The notes beneath the pieces are model-generated. The model was not told the DNA's origin, made no database searches, and saw nothing but the letters and a program-made list of their open reading frames with translations. 49,779 nt of DNA, from positions 1-49,779 of the forward strand of contig NZ_JACYFG010000057.1 in the NCBI RefSeq assembly GCF_014803405.1, read 5' to 3'. Position 1 is the stretch's first letter; every line of letters starts with the position of its first letter. The stretch comes from Pelagicoccus enzymogenes (GTDB lineage: Bacteria > Verrucomicrobiota > Verrucomicrobiia > Opitutales > Opitutaceae). Below are positions 7,554 through 15,860 of the stretch, one piece after another. The position numbers and the translations under genes were made by a program.

Positions 7554-8279
7554 ATGACACACAAATTTCTACTCAAAGTCGTAAGCTTCGAAACCGTGGA
7601 TGAAATCCCGAGCACCTGGCCCGAAACGGAGTGCCGCGCCCTGCTCCGGCACTTGGAGTTCTCCGACGCCGAAAGCGTCGACTCCGAGCAACTCCGGGAC
7701 TATGCGGTCATGGCCCTGCAAGACCTGGAAATCGACGAAGCCGCCCGGGCCCTGCTCGAATTCGTTTTCGCAGACAAGCTCGCCAAGGGCAAAAAGCAAA
7801 ACATCGCCGAGGACATCCAGAAGGAACCGCTCTGGGAGGAATACCCGGATCTCGCCCTGCACGAGCCCATCTTCAATATCCAGCGACTCTTCAACCTCGC
7901 CTTCGACAGCGCCCCTAAACCCCAAGTCAACCGTATCCAGATCTCTCTACACCCCACGGACGCCCCCTCCCAAGCGTACCTTTCGCAAATCTTGGCCTCA
8001 GCTAAGCCCGAAGCCTTTCTCGTCCGCTGCATGGCCGCCGCCCTGCCAGACGACGCCATCCTTAACCGCCTCTTCGAGGACCCGATCGCAAAGGCCGCCT
8101 TTCCCGAAGCAGAGCATATCGTTTGGCACGTCCAGAGCGAACCGAGCCCCCAACAAGTCGGAGGCCGCCCGGGCCACCTCCTCACTCTGTACAGTCCCCA
8201 ACGCTGGTCGAACGAACTCGAGGACGCCGACGAGACGCTTTGCCAGCCTTACCTCGACGAACCAAGCAATGTAAACTAA
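7554..8279 (+). CDS. Unrecognised cytoplasmic protein
   Basis: 241 residues from the ATG at 7554 (MTHKFLLKVVSFETV). The in-frame upstream start at 7398 would translate the candidate promoter and a Pro/Ser-rich stretch, so it is rejected. The protein is acidic, with no signal peptide, membrane segment, Cys/His cluster or known motif. Residues about 10-75 are helical and leucine-rich; residues about 110-220 alternate hydrophobic residues in a way that suggests an alpha/beta fold (NRIQISLHPTD, AFLVRCMAAALPDDAIL, GHLLTLYSPQ). It is flanked by its own near-consensus promoter and a long non-coding stretch, so it looks like a single-gene unit. I cannot assign a function. Confidence 0.65.
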   Translation: MTHKFLLKVVSFETVDEIPSTWPETECRALLRHLEFSDAESVDSEQLRDYAVMALQDLEIDEAARALLEFVFADKLAKGKKQNIAEDIQKEPLWEEYPDLALHEPIFNIQRLFNLAFDSAPKPQVNRIQISLHPTDAPSQAYLSQILASAKPEAFLVRCMAAALPDDAILNRLFEDPIAKAAFPEAEHIVWHVQSEPSPQQVGGRPGHLLTLYSPQRWSNELEDADETLCQPYLDEPSNVN

Positions 8280-8807
8280 TGACGTGTGATGCACCAAAGG
8301 CAGCGCCGCGCTTTAGCCGAGATCCACGCCGCAGGATCCGATATATAACTGTAGGTCTGTCGCTCGCGACACGCCGCGGCGGCATGATCCTGCAGCGTGG
8401 TGCGGCGCAAGCGCCTCTCCTAAGGGACGATCCTCTGCGGCCGCTCGCTTTCGCCTTCGCTAAAGCTGCGGACAGGACTTCGAAAGCGAGGGTTTTCGCC
8501 TCCTGGCCACAGCGCTACGTCGCATACGCCATTCAACCCGTAACAGGACACTGGCCCAACGCAGACGATGCGAAACGCGACTGTCAAAACGCGTCCACGC
8601 CCGTATTCCTGATCAGCGAACTGCGTACGGATCCAACCCACTCCGCCGCATAGAAAACCCAGCCACCGAATTCTTCCGAAAACCCAACTTTAGCGCTTGC
8701 ACTTTGCGAAAAAGAGTCGATGTCTCAGCCCGTAAATCGCGGCGTTGCCACCTACGAGCAAGAGAACGCCCTGCGAGTGCTTATCCTACTTCCGTCGCAC
8801 ATCGAAA
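8280..8807. other. Non-coding stretch with REP-like palindromes
   Basis: About 530 bp without a credible gene. The open frame 8123-8653 overlaps the preceding gene and lacks protein-like composition. The first half is rich in palindromes: a 15-bp imperfect inverted repeat (8324-8338 against 8386-8400, one mismatch) enclosing a perfect TGTCGC/GCGACA stem (8358-8363/8366-8371), and a 10-bp perfect inverted repeat CTCGCTTTCG/CGAAAGCGAG (8444-8453/8481-8490). The second half holds nothing I recognise beyond the upstream region of the amidoligase cluster. Confidence 0.55.
8324..8400. repeat. REP-like palindromic element
   Basis: Outer arms ccacgccgcaggatc (8324-8338) and gatcctgcagcgtgg (8386-8400) are inverted copies with one mismatch. 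Between them lies tgtaggtctgtcgctcgcga (8350-8369), which matches 16 of 20 bases at 48444-48463 beyond enolase. A second occurrence in another intergenic region suggests a dispersed REP-type repeat. Confidence 0.5.
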
Positions 8808-9260
8808 ATGTCACATAGCCACCCAACCCTCATCGGTTGGAAAGAGTCTATCGACCTCCCAGATTGGGGGATTTCAGACATCACTGCCAAAACAGATACC
8901 GGCGCCCGCCGCTCCGCCATCGACGTTGAGAACATCGTCGAACTCCCGGGAAACCGCGTCCAATTCGAGGTCGCCGCGGATCGACGCACCGGACAACTGA
9001 AAAAAACCGTCATCGCCGACATCGAGCATCAAACGCACGTGCGCTCCAGCAATGGACAGCAACATGAGCGCTACTTCGTTGCCACGCGGGTACGGGTCGG
9101 CGAAACTGAAAAAAAGATCGAGCTCAGCCTCAGCAACCGCAAGCACATGCAGTGTCGCATGCTGCTCGGGCGACTCGCCTTGAGCGGCGACTTCCTGGTC
9201 GATTGCTCCAAGTCGTTCGTGACCCGACCCAATCGAAAGCCAAAAGTCCGCAAACGCTAG
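8808..9260 (+). CDS. Retropepsin-like protease of the RimK-associated family
   Basis: 150 residues from the ATG at 8808 (MSHSHPTLIGWKES); the upstream in-frame ATG at 8745 adds an unrelated-looking extension. The protein matches the family once called ATP-dependent zinc protease (PF05618), now regarded as retropepsin-like. It has WGISDITAKTDTGARRSAID near the N-terminus with the catalytic-type D-T-G-A, then a beta-rich body and RKHMQCRMLLGRLAL near the end. In Pseudomonas the homologue RimB acts with RimK to control glutamate tails on ribosomal protein S6. A rimK-like gene starts 35 bp downstream here, the same pairing. The inferred role is trimming of amino-acid tails or cleavage of an amidoligase product. 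Confidence 0.82.
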   Translation: MSHSHPTLIGWKESIDLPDWGISDITAKTDTGARRSAIDVENIVELPGNRVQFEVAADRRTGQLKKTVIADIEHQTHVRSSNGQQHERYFVATRVRVGETEKKIELSLSNRKHMQCRMLLGRLALSGDFLVDCSKSFVTRPNRKPKVRKR

Positions 9261-9295
9261 AGCTAACTTAGAAACACGCTCCAACCCACCTCACC

Positions 9296-10513
9296 ATGGA
9301 CCCATTAAAGATCGCCATCCTTTCCCGAGGCCCTCGCCTCTACAGCACTCGCAGGCTACGCGAGGCCGCCGAAAAACGCGGCCATAAAGTCAAGGTGCTC
9401 GATACCATGAAGTTCGCCCTCTACATCGAGGCCGGACAACCCGACCTCACCTTCGGCGGCAAACCGTTGAGCAGCTACGACGCCATCATTCCGCGTATCG
9501 GAACTTCCCTTACCTTCTTCGGCTCATCCGTCGTGCGGCAGTTCGAGCAGATGGGTACCTACTGTTTGAATACAGCCGACGCCATTCTCGCATCCCGCGA
9601 CAAGCTCGCCTCCATGCAGGAGCTCTCCAGCCATAACGTCGGCATCGCCGAAACCGCCTTCGTGCGCAATCCCACCGACGTGCTCAAGGCCATCCAAGCC
9701 ATGGGCGGGGCTCCTGTCGTCATCAAGCTCCTACAAGGCACCCAAGGCATCGGCGTCATCCTCGCCGAGACCAACAAGGTCGCCGAAGCGATCATCGAAA
9801 CCCTCAGCGCGGTTAAGCAGAACGTGCTCGTGCAAAAATTCGTGGCCGAGTCGAAAGGCCGCGACATTCGCGCCTTCGTCGTGGGCGACCGCGTGGTCGC
9901 CGCCATGCGTCGTACCGCAGCCGGACAAGAGTTTCGCTCCAACGTCCACCGCGGAGGAAATACCCAGTCCGTCACCCTCGATCCCGAATACGAACGCACT
10001 GCCGTCAAGGCCGCCCAGATTCTCAACCTAAGCGTCGCCGGCGTCGACATGCTCGAAGGCGCCGACGGCCCCGTCATCATGGAAGTCAATTCCTCGCCCG
10101 GACTCGAAGGCATCGAAGGCGCCACCGGCGTCGACATCGCCGGGGAGATCATCCAGTTCATGGAGGAACAGATTCGCTTCGGAAACATCGACGTGCGTGA
10201 GCGCCTGGCCTTGACCCGCGGCTACTCCGTCACCGAGTTCGCGGTCGAGCCCAACTCCGAGTTCGTGGGCAAGACCATCCGGGAATCGGGGCTGCGCGAG
10301 CGCGACATCGTGGTGATGCGTCTCGTCCGCGGACAAGACCACATCGCCAACCCCAAGGGAACCCGCATCATCGAGGCGGGCGACCATCTCCTTTGCTACG
10401 GCTTCCGCGCCGCGTTGCAAGGGCTCTTGCCCGCCTTCGCCAAGAGCAAGCGGCGCAAGAAAAAGAGCTCCCTCACCAAGAAGGCCACCAAGCCGGCAGA
10501 CCCGAATTCCTAA
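9296..10513 (+). CDS. rimK: RimK-type ATP-grasp ligase with C-terminal RCK_C domain
   Basis: A 405-residue protein, about 100 residues longer than typical RimK. Residues 5-295 are a complete RimK: N-terminal domain (KIAILSRGPRLYSTRRL), ATP-grasp core (VVIKLLQGTQGIGVILAE, DIRAFVVGDRVVAAMRR) and the metal-binding end (GADGPVIMEVNSSPGLEGIE). RimK adds glutamate to C-terminal glutamate residues, classically of ribosomal protein S6, using ATP. Residues about 314-375 form an RCK_C/TrkA_C domain (NSEFVGKTIRESGLRERDIV, IIEAGDHLLCYG), normally a ligand-binding regulatory module of ion-transport proteins. A lysine-rich tail follows. The RCK_C part suggests allosteric control by a small ligand (inference). 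The stop abuts the ATG of the next gene with no gap. The true substrate in this organism is unknown. Confidence 0.88.
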   Translation: MDPLKIAILSRGPRLYSTRRLREAAEKRGHKVKVLDTMKFALYIEAGQPDLTFGGKPLSSYDAIIPRIGTSLTFFGSSVVRQFEQMGTYCLNTADAILASRDKLASMQELSSHNVGIAETAFVRNPTDVLKAIQAMGGAPVVIKLLQGTQGIGVILAETNKVAEAIIETLSAVKQNVLVQKFVAESKGRDIRAFVVGDRVVAAMRRTAAGQEFRSNVHRGGNTQSVTLDPEYERTAVKAAQILNLSVAGVDMLEGADGPVIMEVNSSPGLEGIEGATGVDIAGEIIQFMEEQIRFGNIDVRERLALTRGYSVTEFAVEPNSEFVGKTIRESGLRERDIVVMRLVRGQDHIANPKGTRIIEAGDHLLCYGFRAALQGLLPAFAKSKRRKKKSSLTKKATKPADPNS

Positions 10514-11587
10514 ATGCCAAAAGCCAGAAACAGCGCACTGAAAATCGGCGGCGTCACCATCCGAGCCGGCGAGACTAAAGACATCGGGCTCAATCTGTCC
10601 GAAACCTATACCGGCGACACCATTCGCATGCCAGTGCGGGTTATCCGCTCGAAAAAGGCGGGACCTCGCGTCTTCGTCACGGCCGCCATCCATGGCGACG
10701 AAATCAACGGCACCGGCATTATTCACGACTTCCTCTTCGGCCAGTCCTGCGAACTGAAGTGCGGCACCTTGATTCTCGTCCCGGTGGTGAACGTGCTCGG
10801 CTTCGAGAACAACCAGCGCTACCTTCCCGACCGGCGCGACCTAAACCGCTCCTTCCCCGGCTCGCAAAACGGCAGCATGGCGGGCCGCATCGCCTACAAG
10901 CTGATGAACGAAATCGCTAAGAAGTGCGACTACGGGATAGACCTGCACTCCGCCGCCTTCCAACGTACCAACTACCCGAACGTGCGGGCCGACTTAAGCA
11001 GCCCAAACATTCGCAAGCTGGCTTCCGCTTTCGGCTGCGCCCTCGTCATCGACGGAAAAGGTCCGCTCGGCTCTTTTCGTCGCGAAAGCGCCCGCGCCGG
11101 CACGCCCACCATCATCCTGGAAGCGGGCGAACCGTGGAAGATCGAGCCCAGCGTATTGCAAATCGGGGTACAAGGAATTCGCAACGTGCTCGTCCACCTG
11201 GGCATGCAGGACGGCCAGCCCTCGCCTCCCCCCTTCCAAGCCACCATCCGCAAAACCCTGTGGCTGCGGGCCACCGTGGGCGGAATCCTAAAGTTCCACA
11301 TCAGCCCGGGCGCCTTCGTACGCGAGGGCGAGGCGATCGCCACGAACTACAGCATTCTCGGCGAGGAGCAAAATATCATTACCAGCCCGACCCACGGCAT
11401 CGCGATCGGCATGGCCACCATGCCAGCAGTCAAGCCGGGCGAGCCCGTCTGCCACATCGCCAAACTCTCGGAAAGCCAAATCAAGCGCTACGAGAGAAGC
11501 CTCAACAAAGACAAGTCCGATCCCTACAAGCAGGCCCAGTCCGATCTCGCCACCAACCTCGACGTGGTCGAAGTGAACGAGTCGTGA
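10514..11587 (+). CDS. AstE/aspartoacylase-like zinc deacylase
   Basis: A 357-residue member of the succinylglutamate desuccinylase/aspartoacylase family (M14-like zinc hydrolases). Metal-site motifs are clear: AAIHGDEINGTG supplies His60 and Glu63, and YGIDLHSAA supplies His145. DRRDLNRSFPG (about 106-116) is the conserved substrate-binding segment, and Glu203 in TIILEAGE is the probable catalytic base. The C-terminal 120 residues form the beta-barrel subdomain (GGILKFHISPGAFVREGEAI). Members remove acyl groups from N-acyl amino acids; those next to rimK are thought to act on peptide-like amidoligase products. It starts on the base after the rimK stop and ends 17 bp before ppk2, so one operon is likely. 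The substrate is not assigned. Confidence 0.87.
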   Translation: MPKARNSALKIGGVTIRAGETKDIGLNLSETYTGDTIRMPVRVIRSKKAGPRVFVTAAIHGDEINGTGIIHDFLFGQSCELKCGTLILVPVVNVLGFENNQRYLPDRRDLNRSFPGSQNGSMAGRIAYKLMNEIAKKCDYGIDLHSAAFQRTNYPNVRADLSSPNIRKLASAFGCALVIDGKGPLGSFRRESARAGTPTIILEAGEPWKIEPSVLQIGVQGIRNVLVHLGMQDGQPSPPPFQATIRKTLWLRATVGGILKFHISPGAFVREGEAIATNYSILGEEQNIITSPTHGIAIGMATMPAVKPGEPVCHIAKLSESQIKRYERSLNKDKSDPYKQAQSDLATNLDVVEVNES

Positions 11588-11604
11588 GCCTTCCCGATCG
11601 TGCC

Positions 11605-12357
11605 ATGAGCACCGAAACGAACGAAGCTTACCTCCTGGAGTTAAGAAACCTCCAACGGGAACTCGTGCTCCTGCAGCAGTCGGTCCAAAGCGAAGGCCGT
11701 CGTTTGCTCGTCATCTTCGAAGGCCGCGACACCGCTGGGAAAGGCGGCGCTATTCGTCGTTTTTCCGAACACCTCAACCCACGTTTCCTGAAAATCATCG
11801 CCCTCGCAAAACCGAGCGAGATCGAAACGAAGCAGTGGTTCTTCCAGCGCTACCTGAGGCACCTTCCCAACGCAGGAGAGATCGTATTTTTCGACCGCAG
11901 CTGGTACAACCGCGCCGTGGTGGAACCCGTCATGAACTTCTGCACTGCCCAGCAGTACGAACGTTTCAAAAGCCAGGTGCTCACCGTCGAGAACATGCTG
12001 ATCGACGACGGCATCCAATTGATAAAGCTCTGGTTCTCCATCAACCGCGAGGCCCAATCCCAACGCATCGAACGCCGCAGCTCCGACATACTCTACCAAT
12101 GGAAACTCAGCACCATCGACGCCCTCGCCCAGGAAAAGTGGAACGACTTCACCCACTACAAGGAAAAGATGTTTGAGAGCACCCATAGCGAAAAGTCGCC
12201 TTGGATCATCATCGACGGAAACGACAAGGCGACCGCCCGCATGGAAGCCATCCGCTACGTCCTCTCCCAATGCGACTACCACCGCAAAGGCGAACTCAAG
12301 GTGTCGCTCACTCCCGACTCTAAAATTGTGACTCGCTACCAGAGTCGCGAGAAGTAA
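11605..12357 (+). CDS. ppk2: Polyphosphate kinase 2
   Basis: 250 residues from the ATG at 11605; the long frame opening at 10924 is an out-of-frame shadow of the preceding gene. It is a PPK2-family P-loop kinase of one-domain size. The Walker A motif EGRDTAGKGGAIRR spans residues 39-52. The Walker B/lid motif FFDRSWYNRAVVEPV has Asp97. The C-terminal half keeps WSIN-type and HYKEKM features. PPK2 enzymes use inorganic polyphosphate to phosphorylate nucleoside mono- or diphosphates, or the reverse; the subclass cannot be fixed by eye. It lies inside the amidoligase cluster, 17 bp after the AstE-like gene and 45 bp before the C39-like peptidase gene, so it may regenerate ATP for the three ligases (inference). 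Confidence 0.9.
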   Translation: MSTETNEAYLLELRNLQRELVLLQQSVQSEGRRLLVIFEGRDTAGKGGAIRRFSEHLNPRFLKIIALAKPSEIETKQWFFQRYLRHLPNAGEIVFFDRSWYNRAVVEPVMNFCTAQQYERFKSQVLTVENMLIDDGIQLIKLWFSINREAQSQRIERRSSDILYQWKLSTIDALAQEKWNDFTHYKEKMFESTHSEKSPWIIIDGNDKATARMEAIRYVLSQCDYHRKGELKVSLTPDSKIVTRYQSREK

Positions 12358-12387
12358 AACTAAACCGCAAATCAAGGCATCCCCTTC

Positions 12388-12394
12388 GAGGAGG
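12388..12394 (+). promoter_or_regulatory. Strong Shine-Dalgarno before the C39-like gene
   Basis: GAGGAGG (12388-12394) lies eight bases before the ATG at 12403. Most other genes here lack a recognisable Shine-Dalgarno sequence, so this site fixes the start and suggests strong initiation for the second half of the cluster. Confidence 0.7.
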
Positions 12395-12402
12395 CCTAAG
12401 CA

Positions 12403-13110
12403 ATGAAACCGAATCCCATGCGCCGAGAACTTAAAATGCAGGCGCAACCTACCGAAACCAGCTGCGGCCCGACTTGCCTGCAAGCCGTGTATCAACATTT
12501 CGAGGACGTGTATCCCCTCGAGAGCATCATCTCCGACATTCCGGAAAACCCAGATGGCGGCACCTACTCCGTCATGCTCGCCAACCACGCCCTCAAACGC
12601 GGGTACCAAGCCACCATCTACAGCTACAACCTACGCGTGTTCGACCCGACTTGGGCGGAGCTGGAAGCCGAAGAAATTGCCCCGAAGCTGGCTAAGCGCC
12701 GCGAACACAGCAGCAGCAAACGAGCCCGGACCAATCTCTCCGCCTATATCGAATTCTTGGAGCAAGGAGGCGAAATTCGCTTCGACGAGCTCGACTCCGC
12801 CTTGCTTGCCATGCTGCTGGCCAAAGGCAACCCCGTCATCGCTGGACTCAACTCGACGCACCTCTACCGCAGTTCTCGCCTTAAGAAGAACGGGAAAGAA
12901 GACGACGTTAACGGTGACGTCGAAGGACACTTCGTTACGCTTTTCGAATACGACCACGCCAACAAACAAATCTTGGTTGCCGACCCATACCAAAAAAACC
13001 CACTCTCAGAGTCGCTGATCTACGCGATCGATCCTCAGCGACTCATCAACTCCGTCATGCTCGGCATCGTCACCTACGACGCAAACCTCCTTCTCATCGA
13101 CAAAAAGTGA
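12403..13110 (+). CDS. C39-like thiol peptidase of an amidoligase cluster
   Basis: A 235-residue papain-fold protein of the C39-like group, without an ABC-transporter part. QPTETSCGPTCLQAVY supplies the catalytic Cys21, the following C25 matches the family pattern, EGHFVTLFEYD supplies His176, and ILVADPYQ supplies Asp194, so a full Cys-His-Asp triad is present. There is no signal peptide, so it should act in the cytoplasm. Stand-alone C39-like proteins of this kind are repeatedly found beside RLAN-RimK and GCS2 ligases in genome comparisons. The next gene starts with GTG inside this stop (GTGA overlap) or at an ATG two bases later. A role in cutting or processing the peptide-like product or its protein carrier is inferred. 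Confidence 0.82.
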   Translation: MKPNPMRRELKMQAQPTETSCGPTCLQAVYQHFEDVYPLESIISDIPENPDGGTYSVMLANHALKRGYQATIYSYNLRVFDPTWAELEAEEIAPKLAKRREHSSSKRARTNLSAYIEFLEQGGEIRFDELDSALLAMLLAKGNPVIAGLNSTHLYRSSRLKKNGKEDDVNGDVEGHFVTLFEYDHANKQILVADPYQKNPLSESLIYAIDPQRLINSVMLGIVTYDANLLLIDKK

Positions 13111-14585
13111 AAATGAACTCCCAAGACTCTAGCTTTCGCATCGTCGTCGACTCGCTCTCAAAAATCCCCAAGCGATTTGAAGAGCTGCCACTCATAACCT
13201 CCAGCGAGTACTTGTCCTCCGAATACGCGGATAAGAAGCGTATCAAGGTCATTAACCTGTGCTCCCACAAGAAGTCGCTTTCCACCAGCTACTACGTTTC
13301 CCTGCTTGCCGACGCCCGCAGCCACCGCTGCCTTCCTGAAGCGAAAACGCTCCACCAAATCGAAAGCAAGGTCCTCATCCGAGACGCCATACGCGAACAC
13401 GACGAGCTGATCCAAAGCTCATTCAAACGCCTCGCCACCCACGAATTCACTCTCAGCGTCTATTTCGGCAAGAACCTGGCGAAGAGCTACGACAAGCTCG
13501 CCAAGCGCCTCTACTCGATCTTTCCCTGCCCGCTGGCCCGCTACGAGTTCCACAAGCGCGAAGGGAAATGGAAGCTGCACGAGATTACGCAACTAGGCCT
13601 GCACCAAGTTCCCGACGAACACCACGAATTCATCGAGACAGAACTCAACAACCTGTTCCACAAGCGATGGAGACGCGACCAATCCAACAAGACCTACCGC
13701 TACGAGATTGCGATCCTCGCCAACGAACAAGAAGCCAACGCCCCTTCCGACAAAGGGGCCCTCGAGGCGTTTTGCAAGGCGGCAAACCAACTGGACATGC
13801 GCGCGGAAATCATCACCCCCCGCGACCTGCCGCGGCTCATGGAGTTCGACGCGCTCTTCATCCGCGAGACCACTCGGCTAGACAACCATACCATGCGCTT
13901 CGCCCTCAAGGCGGACCGCTCCGGCATGGTAGTCATCGACGATCCCGAATCCATTCGCCGCTGCTGCAACAAGGTATTTCTGGCGGAACTCCTTCGTACC
14001 CACAATATACCTACACCTAACTCGACGCTTGTCACCCGGCGTAACGTGGGCGAACTTGCCGAGCAGTTCCACTACCCCATCGTGGTAAAGATTCCCGACG
14101 GATCCTTTTCCATCGGCGTACACAAGGTGCGATCCGATGTGGAATTCCACACCCTCTGCAAAAAGCTGCTGCAAACTTCCAGCATTCTCATCGCCCAAGA
14201 GTTCGTGCCCACCGAATTCGACTGGCGCATCGGCATCATCGACGGCACTCCGCTTTACGCCTGCCGCTACTACATGAGCAAAGGACACTGGCAAATCTAC
14301 AACCACGCCGTCAAAGGCGACGACTGGTGCGGCGACAGCAATGGCGTTCCCATCGCCAACGTTCCTGCCTGCGTACTCGACACTGCCCTCAAGGCCGCCG
14401 CTCTCATCGGCAACGGCTTCTACGGAGTCGATCTCAAGCAGCACGGAGACACCGCTCTGGTAATCGAAGTGAACGACAACCCGAGTATCGACGCCGGCGT
14501 GGAAGACGAACTTATAGGCGAGGAACTGTATCTCGCGGTCATGAACACTTTCCTTAAACGCCTCGAATCCAAACACGCCCGCTAA
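13107..14585 (+). CDS. RimK-like ATP-grasp ligase with RLAN N-terminal domain
   Basis: 492 residues from the GTG at 13107 (four-base overlap with the C39-like gene); an ATG at 13113 would give 490. Residues about 10-190 match the RLAN domain, the N-terminal domain of a distinct RimK-like branch (SYYVSLLADARSHRCLP, YFGKNLAKSYDKLAKRLY). Residues about 200-485 are an ATP-grasp ligase: FDALFIRETTRLDNHTMRFA, YPIVVKIPDGSFSIGV (phosphate loop region), FVPTEFDWRIGIIDG, and the metal-binding VIEVNDNPSIDAGVEDE. It should form an amide bond between a carboxylate and an amine using ATP. This branch has been placed by comparative genomics in gene sets with C39-like peptidases, GCS2 ligases and N-formylglutamate amidohydrolases, exactly its neighbours here. 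No substrate is known to me. Confidence 0.87.
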   Translation: MKMNSQDSSFRIVVDSLSKIPKRFEELPLITSSEYLSSEYADKKRIKVINLCSHKKSLSTSYYVSLLADARSHRCLPEAKTLHQIESKVLIRDAIREHDELIQSSFKRLATHEFTLSVYFGKNLAKSYDKLAKRLYSIFPCPLARYEFHKREGKWKLHEITQLGLHQVPDEHHEFIETELNNLFHKRWRRDQSNKTYRYEIAILANEQEANAPSDKGALEAFCKAANQLDMRAEIITPRDLPRLMEFDALFIRETTRLDNHTMRFALKADRSGMVVIDDPESIRRCCNKVFLAELLRTHNIPTPNSTLVTRRNVGELAEQFHYPIVVKIPDGSFSIGVHKVRSDVEFHTLCKKLLQTSSILIAQEFVPTEFDWRIGIIDGTPLYACRYYMSKGHWQIYNHAVKGDDWCGDSNGVPIANVPACVLDTALKAAALIGNGFYGVDLKQHGDTALVIEVNDNPSIDAGVEDELIGEELYLAVMNTFLKRLESKHAR

Positions 14586-14618
14586 GGCCCGAAGCAAACC
14601 CATCCCAAAACAACATCA

Positions 14619-15851
14619 ATGAAAACGCTCTCACTCTTTGAGGCCTTCGGCATCGAGCTGGAATACATGATCGTCGATTGCGACACGCTACGACCTCGCC
14701 CCATCGCGGAGTCGATACTTCTGGACGAAGACGGCAATACCACTCAGGAGATTTCGCTGGGAACCATCGACGTATCCAACGAACTCGCCACCCATGTGCT
14801 GGAGTTCAAGACTGCCGTTCCCACTTCAGACTTGGAAAAGCTGGAAAGGGACTTCCATGACGCCATCACGGAAATGAACGAGCGACTCGCTCCGTTCAAC
14901 GCGAAGCTGGCGCCGGGAGGCATCCACCCGTTTATGGACCCAAGCGTCGAAGGAAAGACCTGGAGCGAAGGTGACCGCACGATCTACGATGCCTACGACC
15001 GCATCTTCGGCTGCAGCAGCCACGGGTGGTTCAACCTGCAGAGCTGCCACATCAACTTGCCTTTCGCAAACGAAGAGGAATTCGCGCGCCTTCACGCAGC
15101 TATCATTCTCATTCTCCCTTACTTGCCAGCGCTCTCTGCGAGCAGCCCCATCATCGAGGGCGAATATCGTGGTTTCTTGGATACACGCATCGACGTCTAC
15201 AAAAACAATCAAATCAAGGTTCCAGAAATCGCCGGCAACATCATCCCCGAGCCCATTTTCAGCTTCAAGGACTACCAGACCGAAATCTTGCAGAAAACCT
15301 ACAAAGCTATCGCCCCTTACGATCCGGATGGAATTCTGCAGCACGAGTGGCTGAATTCCCGCGGAGCGATCGCTCGCTTCGACCGTAACGCGATAGAAAT
15401 CCGACTTTTGGATACGCAAGAAAACCCGACCCAAGACATCGGGATTTGCAGTTTGATAATCGCACTCCTCGAAAGCCTTTGCGCCCTCGATATCGAGACG
15501 CTGAAAGATTTTGCCACTCGCTACACGCCCAAAGAGCGGAAGGAACAGCTCATGGCTATCGCCCGAGACGGCTATGAAGCGGACTTGCTCCTGAGGGACC
15601 TCGCGGAACTCTTCGGCCTCAAATCCAATGAAACCTCCGTAGGAGAGCTTTGGGCAAAAATCGTGGACGCGCTCAAGAACCATCCACGAGTCGCAAAGCG
15701 TACCGAAGCGCTCGGCTACATTTTGCAAGAAGGCAGCCTTGCGGAACGAATCCTAGCCCGCGTGGGCAAGACCCCGACGCAAGAACAGCTAAAAGATACG
15801 GTCGAACATCTGAGCAATTGTCTCGCTAACACCGAAGCATTTACAAACTAA
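14619..15851 (+). CDS. GCS2/YbdK-like carboxylate-amine ligase
   Basis: A 410-residue member of the glutamate-cysteine ligase 2 family (glutamine-synthetase-like fold). Signature segments: FGIELEYMIVD near the N-terminus (metal-binding Glu residues), THVLEFKT, PGGIHPF, and NLQSCHINLPFANEEEF, where GCS2 proteins carry the QSxHINLPF motif. YbdK-type members make gamma-glutamyl-type amide bonds in vitro, but most have no proven product. It starts 33 bp after the RLAN-RimK gene and ends ten bases before the N-formylglutamate amidohydrolase gene. It is the third ATP-dependent ligase of the cluster. The C-terminal 120 residues are helical and variable, as in other cluster-associated members. Confidence 0.86.
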   Translation: MKTLSLFEAFGIELEYMIVDCDTLRPRPIAESILLDEDGNTTQEISLGTIDVSNELATHVLEFKTAVPTSDLEKLERDFHDAITEMNERLAPFNAKLAPGGIHPFMDPSVEGKTWSEGDRTIYDAYDRIFGCSSHGWFNLQSCHINLPFANEEEFARLHAAIILILPYLPALSASSPIIEGEYRGFLDTRIDVYKNNQIKVPEIAGNIIPEPIFSFKDYQTEILQKTYKAIAPYDPDGILQHEWLNSRGAIARFDRNAIEIRLLDTQENPTQDIGICSLIIALLESLCALDIETLKDFATRYTPKERKEQLMAIARDGYEADLLLRDLAELFGLKSNETSVGELWAKIVDALKNHPRVAKRTEALGYILQEGSLAERILARVGKTPTQEQLKDTVEHLSNCLANTEAFTN

Positions 15852-15860
15852 GGCAAATGG

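Noticed and set aside
8123-8653. 176-residue frame across the gap before the amidoligase cluster
   Set aside because: It begins inside the preceding gene in another frame and passes through palindromic repeats. No start signal or protein-like pattern.
14619-15851. Reading the GCS2-like gene as true glutathione-synthesis gshA
   Set aside because: The motifs fit the YbdK/GCS2 branch, and no glutathione synthetase is adjacent. The cluster context argues against classical glutathione synthesis.
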